In this document: positions 17,315-26,077 of the stretch, one piece after another
Position numbering within the stretch: the first letter of the stretch is position 1
Layout of the letters: every line of letters begins with the position of its first letter
NCBI RefSeq assembly: GCF_036245475.1
Contig: NZ_BTPM01000002.1
Coordinates: 1,240,001 to 1,304,000, forward strand
From: Vibrio sp. 10N
Lineage (GTDB): Bacteria; Pseudomonadota; Gammaproteobacteria; Enterobacterales; Vibrionaceae
Direction of reading: 5' to 3'
Length of the DNA stretch: 64,000 nucleotides
The notes under the pieces: model-generated
Seen by the model: only the letters and a program-made list of their open reading frames with translations
Database searches by the model: none
What the model was told of the DNA's origin: nothing
Program-made: the position numbers and the translations under genes

Positions 17315-17346
17315 TGTGTCCACTAGCATCTTTGCTAAGTGGACAC
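17315..17346 (+). terminator. Hairpin downstream of the carbonic anhydrase
   Basis: Arms TGTGTCCACTAGCA (17315-17328) and TGCTAAGTGGACACA (17332-17346 region) pair with one bulged base. Only a weak CCTT follows, so it could be a terminator or a 3'-end stabiliser. The remaining 280 bp to the next gene hold no convincing feature apart from AT-rich promoter-like sequence. Confidence 0.55.
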
Positions 17347-17627
17347 ACCTTGTCATCCAGGTTCACATTTACTGACACAAATGAGCTAATTACAGATGAT
17401 TTGTGCGACTAACCTTCCATAAATTTACTTTGAAATTTGGCAAAAATTGACTATTTGAAGTGCCTCAAAGTTTACCGTACACAGACCATGTAACTTAGGC
17501 GTTAAACAAAACCAAGAACATGTTGCAATGATGAGAAATTAAATAACATGCTATTCAACTGCATTCCCTACACACAGTTGTACGGTTAGCCTTTGAGTAA
17601 CGGTTAGCGAGATTTGGGAGACGTAGT

Positions 17628-17876
17628 ATGCAGCAGTATGAGATCAACGTGTATGACTTGAGGTGCGATGAGCGATCCATCGTACTGAATATCGAATTTT
17701 CCGATGCGACCAAGGCCGATTTTATGTGGGGTAACATGCCCACCACATCTTGTCGTGATTATATTTCCCACCTTGTGGTTGCTGGCAATGTTGTTGCCAA
17801 AAAATACATTACTGAAGACGAGTTAAGCGATATGAATCGCGCGTCACATTACAACACACTTTCCATGACATGTTAA
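17628..17876 (+). CDS. Hypothetical protein, 82 residues
   Basis: A small acidic soluble protein beginning MQQYEINVYDLRCDERS, with predicted beta strands in VLNIEFSDATKADFMWG and a C-terminal helical part. There is no signal peptide or recognised domain. The ATG at 17628 has GGGAGACGTAGT upstream, a good ribosome binding site, and a symmetrical hairpin begins at the stop codon, so it behaves as a self-contained transcription unit. I do not recognise the family. Confidence 0.65.
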   Translation: MQQYEINVYDLRCDERSIVLNIEFSDATKADFMWGNMPTTSCRDYISHLVVAGNVVAKKYITEDELSDMNRASHYNTLSMTC

Positions 17877-17899
17877 AGCGGAGCGGTCTGCTCCGCTTT
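17875..17899. terminator. Hairpin terminator, possibly bidirectional
   Basis: Perfect arms AAAGCGGAGC (17875-17884) and GCTCCGCTTT (17890-17899) around a 5-nt loop. The A and T at the arm ends could act in both directions between the converging 17628 and SMP-30 genes. Confidence 0.65.
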
Positions 17900-17953
17900 A
17901 GTCACGTTCAAGTCACGCCGCAATATCAAACATCGCGATTAAGCGAGTGCAAT

Positions 17954-18811
17954 TTACGCCACTACCACGCTGACGAGCTCTTCTTTCAAGCCTTGTGCAA
18001 CATCTTTAGCAATCAAAAGCTTACCTTTTTCATTGCTGCCTTCCGCTGATGTCACGATAAGATCTCGCATGTCTTCACCGCCAAAGCCCACCATAGTTGG
18101 ATTTTCAGACGGTACATCAATCACGTCCAACACATCACCCGTTGGGGCAATTTTCACCACAGATTGGCCCGCGTACATCGCAACCCAGTAGTTGCCCTCA
18201 ACGTCGACACTCGCACCATCTGGACGGCCATTGTAATCCGTCAAATCACAGTGCAGCTGTTGCTCACCGTATTGACCTGTACTTGCATCATAAGCGTGTT
18301 TGTACACCTTGCTAGAGCCAGTATCTGCCCAGTACAACCATTGAGCATCTGGCGAAAACGCCAGGCCATTACAGGTCCAAGCAAACATAGGCAAAGCTTC
18401 GATAGTGCCATCTAGATGAAGCTGATGGAATTGTCCTTGGTCACCGACTTTCGCTCCATTACGAGTACCGGCAATGAAACGTCCACCTGGCGCACCGCGA
18501 CCATCGTTGTATCGCATACGAGGAAATTCTGACACCAATGGTGCCAGCGAAATCATCTCTGCATCCCAATCTTGGATGTAGTACATGCCGGATTTTAGTG
18601 CGACAACAAACCCTTGTTCACCATGCAAAGCAAAGCAGCCTAACTTATCGCCGAACTCACGCTTCTCACTTACGCCATTTTTGTGACGCCAAAGCTCCCC
18701 TTCACAGATGTTGACCCACATCCAAGAGTCGGTGCGCCAATCCCAGCGTGGGCATTCCGCTAAATCAAAATCTAGGTCGACGAACTTTTCAAACTGTAGA
18801 GACTGTGCCAC
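17954..18811 (-). CDS. SMP-30/gluconolactonase-family protein
   Basis: A 285-residue six-bladed beta-propeller protein of the SMP-30/gluconolaconase/LRE-like family; members are sugar lactonases. Visible family landmarks are AECPRWDWRTDSWMWVNI at the N-terminus (metal-binding Glu), RYNDGRGAPGGRFIAGT, CNGLAFSPDAQWLYWADTG and GRPDGASVDVEGNYWVAMY. The frame is open to 18892, but the GTG at 18811 is preceded by AAAAAGGACATCAAC and gives the family N-terminus; the upstream residues look non-family. The physiological lactone is unknown. The gene stands alone between convergent and upstream terminator-like hairpins. Confidence 0.83.
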   Translation of the reverse strand: MAQSLQFEKFVDLDFDLAECPRWDWRTDSWMWVNICEGELWRHKNGVSEKREFGDKLGCFALHGEQGFVVALKSGMYYIQDWDAEMISLAPLVSEFPRMRYNDGRGAPGGRFIAGTRNGAKVGDQGQFHQLHLDGTIEALPMFAWTCNGLAFSPDAQWLYWADTGSSKVYKHAYDASTGQYGEQQLHCDLTDYNGRPDGASVDVEGNYWVAMYAGQSVVKIAPTGDVLDVIDVPSENPTMVGFGGEDMRDLIVTSAEGSNEKGKLLIAKDVAQGLKEELVSVVVA

Positions 18812-18902
18812 GTTGATGTCCTTTTTATACTTGTTGCTATTGGTTGGGTGTCTCACCTTACAGGTTAAAGTAAGGCGATGAATATTGGCCACTGTTTTAA
18901 CA

Positions 18903-18932
18903 AAATCAGTGCTAACGTGCTAGCACTGATTT
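18903..18932 (-). terminator. 12-bp inverted repeat downstream of the mscS-like gene
   Basis: Perfect arms AAATCAGTGCTA (18903-18914) and TAGCACTGATTT (18921-18932) with a 6-nt spacer. On the minus strand it follows the mechanosensitive channel gene by 54 bp and is followed by TTTTG, so it is a plausible terminator. It also lies 92 bp upstream of the SMP-30 start, so an operator role is possible. Confidence 0.6.
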
Positions 18933-18985
18933 GTGTTTTAACCATTTAAACCGTTGCCAAAGGTAAGACCCAAAGCGCGCATGGA

Positions 18986-20632
18986 TTAGTCTTGCCCGTC
19001 GCCAGCCAATTTAAGCGTGGTTGGCGCTTGTGTCAGACTGTCTGGATTGAGGTAGGTTGTCGTCGAAGGGAAGGCGAATTCCGCGCCATGCTCGTCAATC
19101 ACGCGGTTAATTTCCATAAGCAACTCTTGCTGGGTATTCAGAAAGTCTTCTCTATCCCGGGTATCAATGTGAGCAAATACATCAATATCTAAGCTGTAGT
19201 CACTGAAAGAAGAAAAGTGAACACGCAGCGGGGACGCTAACACTCTTGGGTGCTGCGCCAAAAATTCGCGAATATCGCGCGTCACCGCGACCATCGTCTC
19301 CATTGGCGTTTCATAACGCAGCCCAAGTTTGACTAAAAATGGATAGCGATCTCGACGACTAAAATTGGTAATTTGCATCTTGACGACATCGCCATTAGAG
19401 ATAGTGATCAAGGTACGATCTTTGGCACGAATGCGTGTAGAGCGCACACCAATTTGCTCGACTACACCAGAAACGCTGCCTACAGAACAAAAGTCACCCA
19501 CCGACAAAGACTTATCCATAAACATGATCACGCCGCCGATGAGGTTCTCCATCGTAGGGCGAATCGCCAGCGCGATCGCCATCCCGCCCAAACTGAGTCC
19601 GGTAATAATGCCGTACACTGGTACTCCTAAACGATGCAAACCATAACCAATGACACAAACAGCACAAAAGCTGCCCGCTAGTGTACCCATGATTTGAGCA
19701 AGGCTTTTCTTTAGGCCATCAGCGAGTCGCTGACCAACCATCAGCCAGCGACACCCCGATGCGCCTAACAAGTAGGCAGCTTGAGCGATGAGTGGCCAAA
19801 ACAGCAGCTCAACCATCATATTGAGCGTAGTCATTAATGTACCCGTTAAGTTGAACTGATAATCGGCCGTCCAATCAAATACAAACAGACCGAACGCCAT
19901 CATGACGGGTTTGAGCAGCACATGCTGTACTTTGTGATAAATGGCGTAAGCATATAGCACTAAGACGCAACTCAGAAGCAGCAAAGCAATCCATTGCCAA
20001 ATCGCTTGATCACCAATCTCGATCATCATCTCCGCTGGCATCGACTCAACAAACGCAAACCATCCCGGCGGGATTAATCGCCCCGCGCTTAACGAATAGT
20101 ATTTATAGTAGTCTGGTGACGCGTCTATATTGGACGGTAGATGACTGACAAGACCGTAATACCTGTGCAGATGTGTAACGGTGTCACTAGAGAACTGATA
20201 ATGGCCTGAAGGTTGCCTGACGATACTAATATTAGTATTCGGCACAGTCCAACGCTCGATGTCGGCACTATTTGGAATCGCGTTAGTGTCAAAGGTAGGC
20301 ACACGATCAAGTACCTCTTTGAGCAACATAACGGACTCAATGGCCACACGGTTTTGACTCGATGCCGCTACCTGAGATAAGTCAAATGTCAGTGCTGCAC
20401 GCTCAAATGAAGAGTGAATTTTCTGACGTTGATCTTCACTGACGTTAGAAAGATCGTTGTATACGATACCCAGCTCTCGATTAGCCTCAGTAACAGAGGC
20501 AATGTAGCTGTCATAGGTGAGTTTTGGAGTACTGGTATCGGGTGGAGAGAGAGGGAAGCGCTCCTGCGCATTAACAAAGCAAGCAATCAGGCCTAACATT
20601 ATGACCCATGCTTGTTTAATCCATATTTTCAT
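18986..20632 (-). CDS. MscS-family mechanosensitive ion channel
   Basis: A 548-residue protein with an N-terminal signal peptide (about residues 1-22, ending near VNAQ), a periplasmic segment of about 190 residues, several membrane helices and the conserved MscS pore and beta domains. The pore-lining region is GLSLGGMAIALAIRPTMENLIGG, followed by GDFCSVGSVSGVVEQIG and RTLITISNGDVV. It would open under hypo-osmotic stress to release solutes. The long N-terminal extension is larger than E. coli MscS (286 residues) and more like YbdG/YnaI-type relatives. It is monocistronic on the minus strand, divergent from the Nudix gene. Confidence 0.88.
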   Translation of the reverse strand: MKIWIKQAWVIMLGLIACFVNAQERFPLSPPDTSTPKLTYDSYIASVTEANRELGIVYNDLSNVSEDQRQKIHSSFERAALTFDLSQVAASSQNRVAIESVMLLKEVLDRVPTFDTNAIPNSADIERWTVPNTNISIVRQPSGHYQFSSDTVTHLHRYYGLVSHLPSNIDASPDYYKYYSLSAGRLIPPGWFAFVESMPAEMMIEIGDQAIWQWIALLLLSCVLVLYAYAIYHKVQHVLLKPVMMAFGLFVFDWTADYQFNLTGTLMTTLNMMVELLFWPLIAQAAYLLGASGCRWLMVGQRLADGLKKSLAQIMGTLAGSFCAVCVIGYGLHRLGVPVYGIITGLSLGGMAIALAIRPTMENLIGGVIMFMDKSLSVGDFCSVGSVSGVVEQIGVRSTRIRAKDRTLITISNGDVVKMQITNFSRRDRYPFLVKLGLRYETPMETMVAVTRDIREFLAQHPRVLASPLRVHFSSFSDYSLDIDVFAHIDTRDREDFLNTQQELLMEINRVIDEHGAEFAFPSTTTYLNPDSLTQAPTTLKLAGDGQD

Positions 20633-20730
20633 TGTCCTAGCCTTTGTGTTTATTATTCACCTTTTAGCATAGGATAGATTAAAAAACTGAGGTAAAATTT
20701 GCCTTAATTCTTCCTACTAAACAGTAACCT

Positions 20731-21267
20731 ATGACAATAAAAACCCTAGATTCAACCGTCGTCTATAAAAACCCTTGGATGTCCGTTCGTGAAGACAAAA
20801 TCGAACGCGAAAGTGGAAAACAAGGAATTTACGGAGTTGTCGACAAGCCCGATTGCGCGGTGATCATCGCTATTGATAACGGCGAAATTCATCTGGTTCA
20901 GCAATATCGATACGCCGTCAGTGAAACCTTTTGGGAACTGCCTCAAGGGGCATGGGAGTCAAAACCAGATGCGAGCCACTTGTCTCTCGCGCAAGGTGAA
21001 CTGCGGGAAGAGACCGGATTGAGCGCCGCAACCATGACGTATGTGGGGAAGCAGTTCATTGCGTATGGTTTTCTCAATCAAACTTGCCACATTTACCTTG
21101 CTACCGACCTCACTCAGGGTGAGCCAAGCCGCGATCAAGAAGAAGAAGATCTTATCGCTCGCGCATTTACAATTTCCGATTTTGAACGCATGTTGACTGA
21201 CGGGGAAATACAAGACGTGGTGACGACCGCTGCATGGGGATTAGCAAAACTGAAAGGTTTGGTGTAG
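20731..21267 (+). CDS. Nudix hydrolase
   Basis: A 178-residue pyrophosphohydrolase, probably acting on a nucleoside diphosphate derivative such as ADP-ribose. The Nudix core is recognisable as LPQGAWESKPDASHLSLAQ followed by GELREETGL. Compared with the canonical box, the first Arg of RExxEE is Gly and the spacing after the first Gly is altered, a pattern I associate with a Nudix subgroup rather than loss of function; the EE metal ligands are intact. The N-terminal strand region VYKNPWMSVRED resembles ADP-ribose pyrophosphatases. It is divergent from the MscS gene. Confidence 0.88.
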   Translation: MTIKTLDSTVVYKNPWMSVREDKIERESGKQGIYGVVDKPDCAVIIAIDNGEIHLVQQYRYAVSETFWELPQGAWESKPDASHLSLAQGELREETGLSAATMTYVGKQFIAYGFLNQTCHIYLATDLTQGEPSRDQEEEDLIARAFTISDFERMLTDGEIQDVVTTAAWGLAKLKGLV

Positions 21268-21396
21268 TCGCTTGTTGTTAAGGAGCGATAGATAAAAACG
21301 ATCTATATCGCATTTTCCAAAAACAGACTCGACTTTACAGAATAGTGATCCAATATAAATAAATACTTAATGAAACCTTATGCACAAGGAAGTCGC

Positions 21397-21732
21397 ATGG
21401 ATCTACTCACCCTTCAAGAAACGTTAATCACAACAATCCGGCAGTTGGAACGCTATAAACCAAACCTTAGACTGAGCGAGGAAGCGTACGACCTTGAATC
21501 AGCGGTCAACAAACTCACAGAGCAACTCTTCAGTTTACAATCACTAAAAACCCTCAAAGGTTCCGATAGTGATATTTCGCGCTCGATTCAGCTACTCAAC
21601 GCCCTTACTGATAAAACTCACCACTCCCTTGAGCAAGGCATTGACATCGATGATCCTAGGCTCATTATTGATGAATCTTTGCGTGTAAATATTCAGCTAT
21701 CCAAGCTGACGTTAGGCGAAATGACCACTTAA
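21397..21732 (+). CDS. Hypothetical helical protein, 111 residues
   Basis: A small soluble protein predicted to be largely alpha-helical, starting MDLLTLQETLITTIRQLE and containing heptad-like Leu patterns through residues 1-60, so a coiled coil or helical bundle is likely. The frame extends to 21370, but the ATG at 21397 is preceded by AAGGAAGTCGC. There is no recognised domain. An inverted repeat at 21779-21800 follows. Confidence 0.6.
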   Translation: MDLLTLQETLITTIRQLERYKPNLRLSEEAYDLESAVNKLTEQLFSLQSLKTLKGSDSDISRSIQLLNALTDKTHHSLEQGIDIDDPRLIIDESLRVNIQLSKLTLGEMTT

Positions 21733-21778
21733 AGTCCATTCGATTAATCAATACTTACCGACGCAAACTAATCACAAA

Positions 21779-21800
21779 GGGCATACTAGTTTGTATGCCC
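21779..21800. repeat. Inverted repeat between the 21397 gene and the alcohol dehydrogenase
   Basis: Arms GGGCATAC (21779-21786) and GTATGCCC (21793-21800) around 6 nt. No T-run follows on the plus strand, so it is a weak terminator candidate. Confidence 0.5.
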
Positions 21801-21953
21801 ACCACCTAACTCTATGTTTTAAATAAACAAACCGCATATCGTTCAATCCTTAAACGTCATCAAACCTATTGATTTGCATCATACTTCTCACTATTTGTGC
21901 ATGATAGCTTAGCGTCATTATATTCATCATGACGAATAGCAAGGAGCATTCAA

Positions 21954-23102
21954 ATGAGCAGTACTATTATCCTTCCATCGACCAACTTGTTAGGAAAAGA
22001 GTGTTTAGACAAAGCGCTGGATATCATCCAGCAACAGGGGTTCACAAAAGCACTGATCGTAACGGATGCTGTGTTGAACCAGATTGGCCTTGTCGCTCAA
22101 ATAACAAAAAAACTCGACGATCGTCAGATCGCATTTGCAGTCTATGATGGAACTCAACCAAACCCTACAATTCAAAACGTTGAAGCTGGCCTTGAAGTAC
22201 TCACTGACGAAGGCTGTGATCTGATCTTATCTGTTGGCGGGGGCTCACCGCACGACTGTGCAAAAGGTATTGCCTTAGTCGCAACTAACGGCGGAAAAAT
22301 CACAGACTACGAAGGGATTAACCAAGCCACAATCGCACCATTCCCACTCGTTTCAATCAATACAACGGCAGGCACCGCATCAGAGATGACCATGTTCAGT
22401 GTGATCACTGATGAAGCAAGGCAGATCAAAATGGCGATTGTTGACCAAAAAGTGACGCCACTGATTTCGGTAAATGATCCTAACTTGATGCTCGCCATGC
22501 CAAGTTCACTGACCGCTGCGACAGGCATGGATGCACTAACTCATGCTATTGAAGCTTATGTGTCGATTGCCGCTAACCCGATCACCGATACTGTGGCGCT
22601 TAAAGCAATCGAAATGATCACCATACACCTACCGACTTGTGTGACCGATGGTGAAAACGTTGAAGCTCGTGAGCAAATGGCTTACGCCCAATTTATGGCA
22701 GGTATGGCATTTAACAACGCGCTGCTGGGCTACGTGCATGCGATGGCACACCAAATTGGCGCCACTTATCATCTGCCTCACGGGGTATGTAATGCAGTAT
22801 TGCTGCCACACGTACAACGGTTCAATGTCTCAGCGAATCCTGAAAAGTTTGTCGATATTGCCAATGCTATGGGGAAAGACACGACTGGGTTAAACACAGA
22901 ACAGGCGGCATTGCTTGCTATCGAGGCGATGCAGGAGCTATCAAGTAAAGTGGGTATTCCTGCCACACTCAAAGAGCTTGGTGTGAAATCAGAAGACATT
23001 GCAAAGCTTGCTGAAAGCACGTTGCAAGATGTGTGTTGTATGACTAACCCTCGTCAAGCAACTCAAGCAGAAATCGAAGCGATCTTTAGCGCGGCAATGT
23101 AA
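21954..23102 (+). CDS. yiaY: Iron-containing (group III) alcohol dehydrogenase, YiaY/AdhB-like
   Basis: A 382-residue NAD-dependent alcohol dehydrogenase with the closest recognisable match to Zymomonas AdhB and E. coli YiaY. The nucleotide-binding segment GGGSPHDCAKGIALVATNGG, the stretch INTTAGTASEMT, and metal-binding GMDALTHAIEAY, GYVHAMAHQIG and LPHGVCNAVLLPH (Asp and three His) are all present. It reduces acetaldehyde or other short aldehydes, or oxidises the alcohols. The start at 21954 has AAGGAGCATTCAA upstream. It is a single-gene unit with a terminator at 23124. Confidence 0.9.
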   Translation: MSSTIILPSTNLLGKECLDKALDIIQQQGFTKALIVTDAVLNQIGLVAQITKKLDDRQIAFAVYDGTQPNPTIQNVEAGLEVLTDEGCDLILSVGGGSPHDCAKGIALVATNGGKITDYEGINQATIAPFPLVSINTTAGTASEMTMFSVITDEARQIKMAIVDQKVTPLISVNDPNLMLAMPSSLTAATGMDALTHAIEAYVSIAANPITDTVALKAIEMITIHLPTCVTDGENVEAREQMAYAQFMAGMAFNNALLGYVHAMAHQIGATYHLPHGVCNAVLLPHVQRFNVSANPEKFVDIANAMGKDTTGLNTEQAALLAIEAMQELSSKVGIPATLKELGVKSEDIAKLAESTLQDVCCMTNPRQATQAEIEAIFSAAM

Positions 23103-23123
23103 TCGACGTTGTCATCAATCTAT

Positions 23124-23153
23124 GTCAGGCGGCGACCATGCAGCCTGACTTTT
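23124..23153 (+). terminator. Terminator of the alcohol dehydrogenase gene
   Basis: Arms GTCAGGC (23124-23130) and GCCTGAC (23143-23149) with a 12-nt loop, followed by TTTT. Confidence 0.7.
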
Positions 23154-23289
23154 ACATTGTAAACCCTATCCAATCCCATCTAAACAAGAACGGATTAAGA
23201 ACAATATTTAATCACTTATTGCCTGCCCTTCGTACTAATCGTCTGCACAACCCGTTTTTAAACCGCCCTGCCAAACATGGAGACGTGAG

Positions 23290-23598
23290 ATGAATACTAA
23301 GATCAGTACGCTGGAGCAATACGCTCAATTCGACAAATTAGTTATCCATTCATTAGAAATGTCGCTCTATCAAGCATCAGTGGTCATTGATGGTGAAGAA
23401 CATTATGTCACACACGACAACGGGTCGCTGTTACGCACTCATAACGTGGTGGATATGCGCCGTCTGTGTCAAAATCTGTCTGCCAAAGAAGTCGTGCTCA
23501 GACAAGACAGCGCCTATGATGAAATGGTCGGTAGTCCTATTAAACATGGCCAAAACACCTTAGAGGTCCCACTCGGTCGTTTTGACTCAGTGATGTAA
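23290..23598 (+). CDS. DUF6482-like conserved protein
   Basis: A 102-residue soluble protein. The segment DKLVIHSLEMSLYQASVVID and the following GEEHYVTHDNGSLLR resemble a small gammaproteobacterial family that I believe is DUF6482; the function is unknown. The ATG at 23290 has GGAGACGTGAG upstream. It converges on the RarD-like gene, leaving six bases between stop codons. The family name is from memory and should be treated as moderate. Confidence 0.7.
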   Translation: MNTKISTLEQYAQFDKLVIHSLEMSLYQASVVIDGEEHYVTHDNGSLLRTHNVVDMRRLCQNLSAKEVVLRQDSAYDEMVGSPIKHGQNTLEVPLGRFDSVM

Positions 23599-23604
23599 CG
23601 ACAG

Positions 23605-24528
23605 TTACACAGCGCCGTGCGTGCGCGCTCGTCGCACTCCGTCTAAGGCCAATACGGACAGAGCCATCATAACCAGCAGATAAGTCGGCATGTCGGCGGC
23701 CTCAACTCGCTCACCGAGCAGTAAGCCCACGGCAAACACAAGTACAGGTTCTACATACCCTAGAAGACCAAACAGAGACATAGGTAGCGATTGTGAAGCA
23801 TACAAAAACAGCAGCATTGGCACTGCGCCTGCAATCGCTAAACCAAGGTAGTAAAACCAACTCACAGCTGGGATAGCTTGAATTTGCTCAATCGGTAACA
23901 AATAGAACATCGCAAATATGGTCAGTGGCAGCAGGAATACATTATCAAGGGTAAAGCCGACATCGCTCGCCACATCCAACGTTTTGCGATGGACAAAATA
24001 GACCGGGTAGCCCAAGGCAATGAGTAACACTATCCATGACAGTCCCTCAGCCATGACATAAGCGTAGGCTACGCCAACAGCAGCCAAAACACAGGCTATC
24101 CATTGAAGTCGAGATAGCGTATCTCCGTAAACAAGTTTGCCTACGACCACCAGCACCAAAGGTAACGTGAAATAACCGAGCGCAACAGATAACGTCTCTC
24201 CATATAAAGGTGCCCAAACAAACACCCAGTATTGCGGCGCCACCAACAGGGCCGATATGAGATAGCGATGCCAGCGCCGTGTTTGCTTAAACGCTTGCCA
24301 AAAGCGGCCAATGCGTCCCGTCAACACTAAAATCACCATCATCAACCCAGCACTCCATGTCACGCGCTGCGCTGCGACCCAGTGCCCTTCGCCACCACTT
24401 ACGTTAAACGTGCCCAGATCCGGTTGGAACTGTACATACAGAGGCAGCAAGCCAAACAAACAAGAAGCAAGGATGGAGGCAACGACCCCTTTTGAGGTCT
24501 GAGATAAATCATCAAATCGGCTTAGCAT
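23605..24528 (-). CDS. EamA/RarD-family permease
   Basis: An inner-membrane protein of about 307 residues with roughly ten helices and the EamA (DMT superfamily) architecture. LFGLLPLYVQFQ in helix 1, PQYWVFVWAP and LFGLLGYVEPVLVF resemble RarD. RarD homologues are putative drug/metabolite exporters; the substrate is unknown. The frame is open to 24678, but homology begins only at SKGVVASILAS. I chose the ATG at 24528; the ATG at 24537 is nearly as good, with AGGGTG upstream of both. It is divergent from the outer-membrane barrel gene. Confidence 0.8.
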   Translation of the reverse strand: MLSRFDDLSQTSKGVVASILASCLFGLLPLYVQFQPDLGTFNVSGGEGHWVAAQRVTWSAGLMMVILVLTGRIGRFWQAFKQTRRWHRYLISALLVAPQYWVFVWAPLYGETLSVALGYFTLPLVLVVVGKLVYGDTLSRLQWIACVLAAVGVAYAYVMAEGLSWIVLLIALGYPVYFVHRKTLDVASDVGFTLDNVFLLPLTIFAMFYLLPIEQIQAIPAVSWFYYLGLAIAGAVPMLLFLYASQSLPMSLFGLLGYVEPVLVFAVGLLLGERVEAADMPTYLLVMMALSVLALDGVRRARTHGAV

Positions 24529-24853
24529 TCTTAACATCACCCTAGTACGGAATGTGCGAACATTATCGTAATTTTCGGTCCTAGAATACTGTTTTTTCAT
24601 AGCAATCGTGAATGAGTAAACATCCACAGTTAAGCACCCCAAACCAATACTGCCGTCATCAACACCCAAATAGAGCAAACCACCTAATAAGCAAATACAA
24701 ACTATTCGACTAGCGATTAGGTCAAGAGCGTTTTCAGTCCCTCCTTCAAATTGACTTGTTCGAAAATTAACAAAGGTGTCGTTAATATACCGATATAATT
24801 GGAAATATTGCAGGGATTGCTTTTAATCGTATTACCACAGAGTTGTTAGATGT
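24529..24853. promoter_or_regulatory. Divergent intergenic region
   Basis: About 325 bp between the RarD-like gene and the outer-membrane barrel gene. It is AT-rich toward the right, with ATATAATTGG around 24794-24803 as a possible -10 element for the barrel gene. No further gene or strong hairpin was seen. Confidence 0.4.
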
Positions 24854-25993
24854 ATGAATTATAAGAATAGATCAATACCGTTTTATCTCCTCACGGGTAC
24901 CATTTTGTGTAGTGCCTATACACAGGCAGGTATGATGGATGATTTCATTGATCCTAAAGATGGGCGGCTCGATGGCAGCCAATTTATACTTGATAACGCC
25001 GCTGGTTTTCTTCCCGTCCCGTTAACCGTGACCGATCCGGCAGTTGGTGTCGGTGGCGGTGCAGCATTGCTATTTTTCCACGAATCTGAAGAGCGCAAAC
25101 AAAAACGTCTTGCTGGCGAAGAGGTCAAAGACATCCCAGCCAGTACCTCAGGACTCATGGCACTTGGTACCAATAACGGCAGCCAACTTTATGGCGGATT
25201 CCACTACGGCAATTGGATGAATGATCGCATCCGCTATATGGGTGGCTTATTTGGCGCTAAATTCAACCTCAAATATTACCCAATGGCATCACTTGGCCCT
25301 ATGGATCTCAGTTTGCAGGGGATCTACTTCTTTCAAGAAATGGATATCAGAATTGGCGACTCCGACTTTTTCATTGGTGGCGCCTATAGCTACATGTCAT
25401 CGAAGCCAACACTTGATGGCGTCAACGACCCACTCCTGCATTCTAAAGACGGACGTCTTGGCTGGAGGGTGATGTACGATACTCGCAACAACCAGTTCTC
25501 ACCACAACAAGGCACTAAGGCGGGTCTCAAAGTCGATTACCATCATAAAGCCTTTGGCGGCCAGTTCGATTATCAAAAATATAATGCCTATGCTCAGCAC
25601 TATACCCGCCTATCGAAAAGCTGGGGACTGGGCGTGCGTGGGGATGTAAAGTCAATCTCAGATAACGTCGATTTCCCAGCATCGATATACGCTCGTCCAT
25701 ACATCGACATGCGCGGTATCGCCGCCATGCGTTATCAAGCAGACAATACTGCCCTTGGTGAGCTAGAGCTAAGTTATGACATCGACGAACGCTGGACAGT
25801 ACTTGGTTTTGTGGGAGCCGCGACAGCGTTTAACCACGGCGAAAGTATCGCCCGCAGCCAAGTACACTACACACGCGGCGGCGGTTTTCGATACCTCATC
25901 GCTCGTCAACTGGGTCTGAGAGTCGGTGTTGATGTGGCGAAAGGGCCAGAAGAGTGGACCACCTACATTCAATTTGGTAGCGCGTGGAAGTAA
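24854..25993 (+). CDS. BamA/TamA-family outer-membrane beta-barrel protein
   Basis: A 379-residue protein with a signal peptide (about residues 1-25, ending TQAG). The mature part matches the Omp85-type surface-antigen barrel: TVTDPAVGVGGGAALLFFH, WRVMYDTRNNQFSPQQGTKAGL (the D-T-R-N-N strand motif) and a C-terminal GLRVGVDVAKGPEEWTTYIQFGSAWK ending in an aromatic-rich strand. There are no POTRA domains, so it is a stand-alone barrel of the short family seen in many Gammaproteobacteria. The function is unknown. The ribosome binding site is weak. Confidence 0.82.
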   Translation: MNYKNRSIPFYLLTGTILCSAYTQAGMMDDFIDPKDGRLDGSQFILDNAAGFLPVPLTVTDPAVGVGGGAALLFFHESEERKQKRLAGEEVKDIPASTSGLMALGTNNGSQLYGGFHYGNWMNDRIRYMGGLFGAKFNLKYYPMASLGPMDLSLQGIYFFQEMDIRIGDSDFFIGGAYSYMSSKPTLDGVNDPLLHSKDGRLGWRVMYDTRNNQFSPQQGTKAGLKVDYHHKAFGGQFDYQKYNAYAQHYTRLSKSWGLGVRGDVKSISDNVDFPASIYARPYIDMRGIAAMRYQADNTALGELELSYDIDERWTVLGFVGAATAFNHGESIARSQVHYTRGGGFRYLIARQLGLRVGVDVAKGPEEWTTYIQFGSAWK

Positions 25994-26077
25994 CCCTCGC
26001 GCCTTAACAGTGTTATGCCGCCCTCTCATCCGTGGCATAATCAAATGACCATGGTTGCAGCTATTGGATTACGGCTA

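Noticed and set aside
24538..24678. N-terminal extension of the RarD-like protein
   Set aside because: About fifty residues with no similarity to the family and no good ribosome binding site.
26012..26039. TTATGCC/GGCATAA inverted repeat after the beta-barrel gene
   Set aside because: The arms are short, the loop is 14 bases and no T-run follows, so it is not convincing as a terminator.
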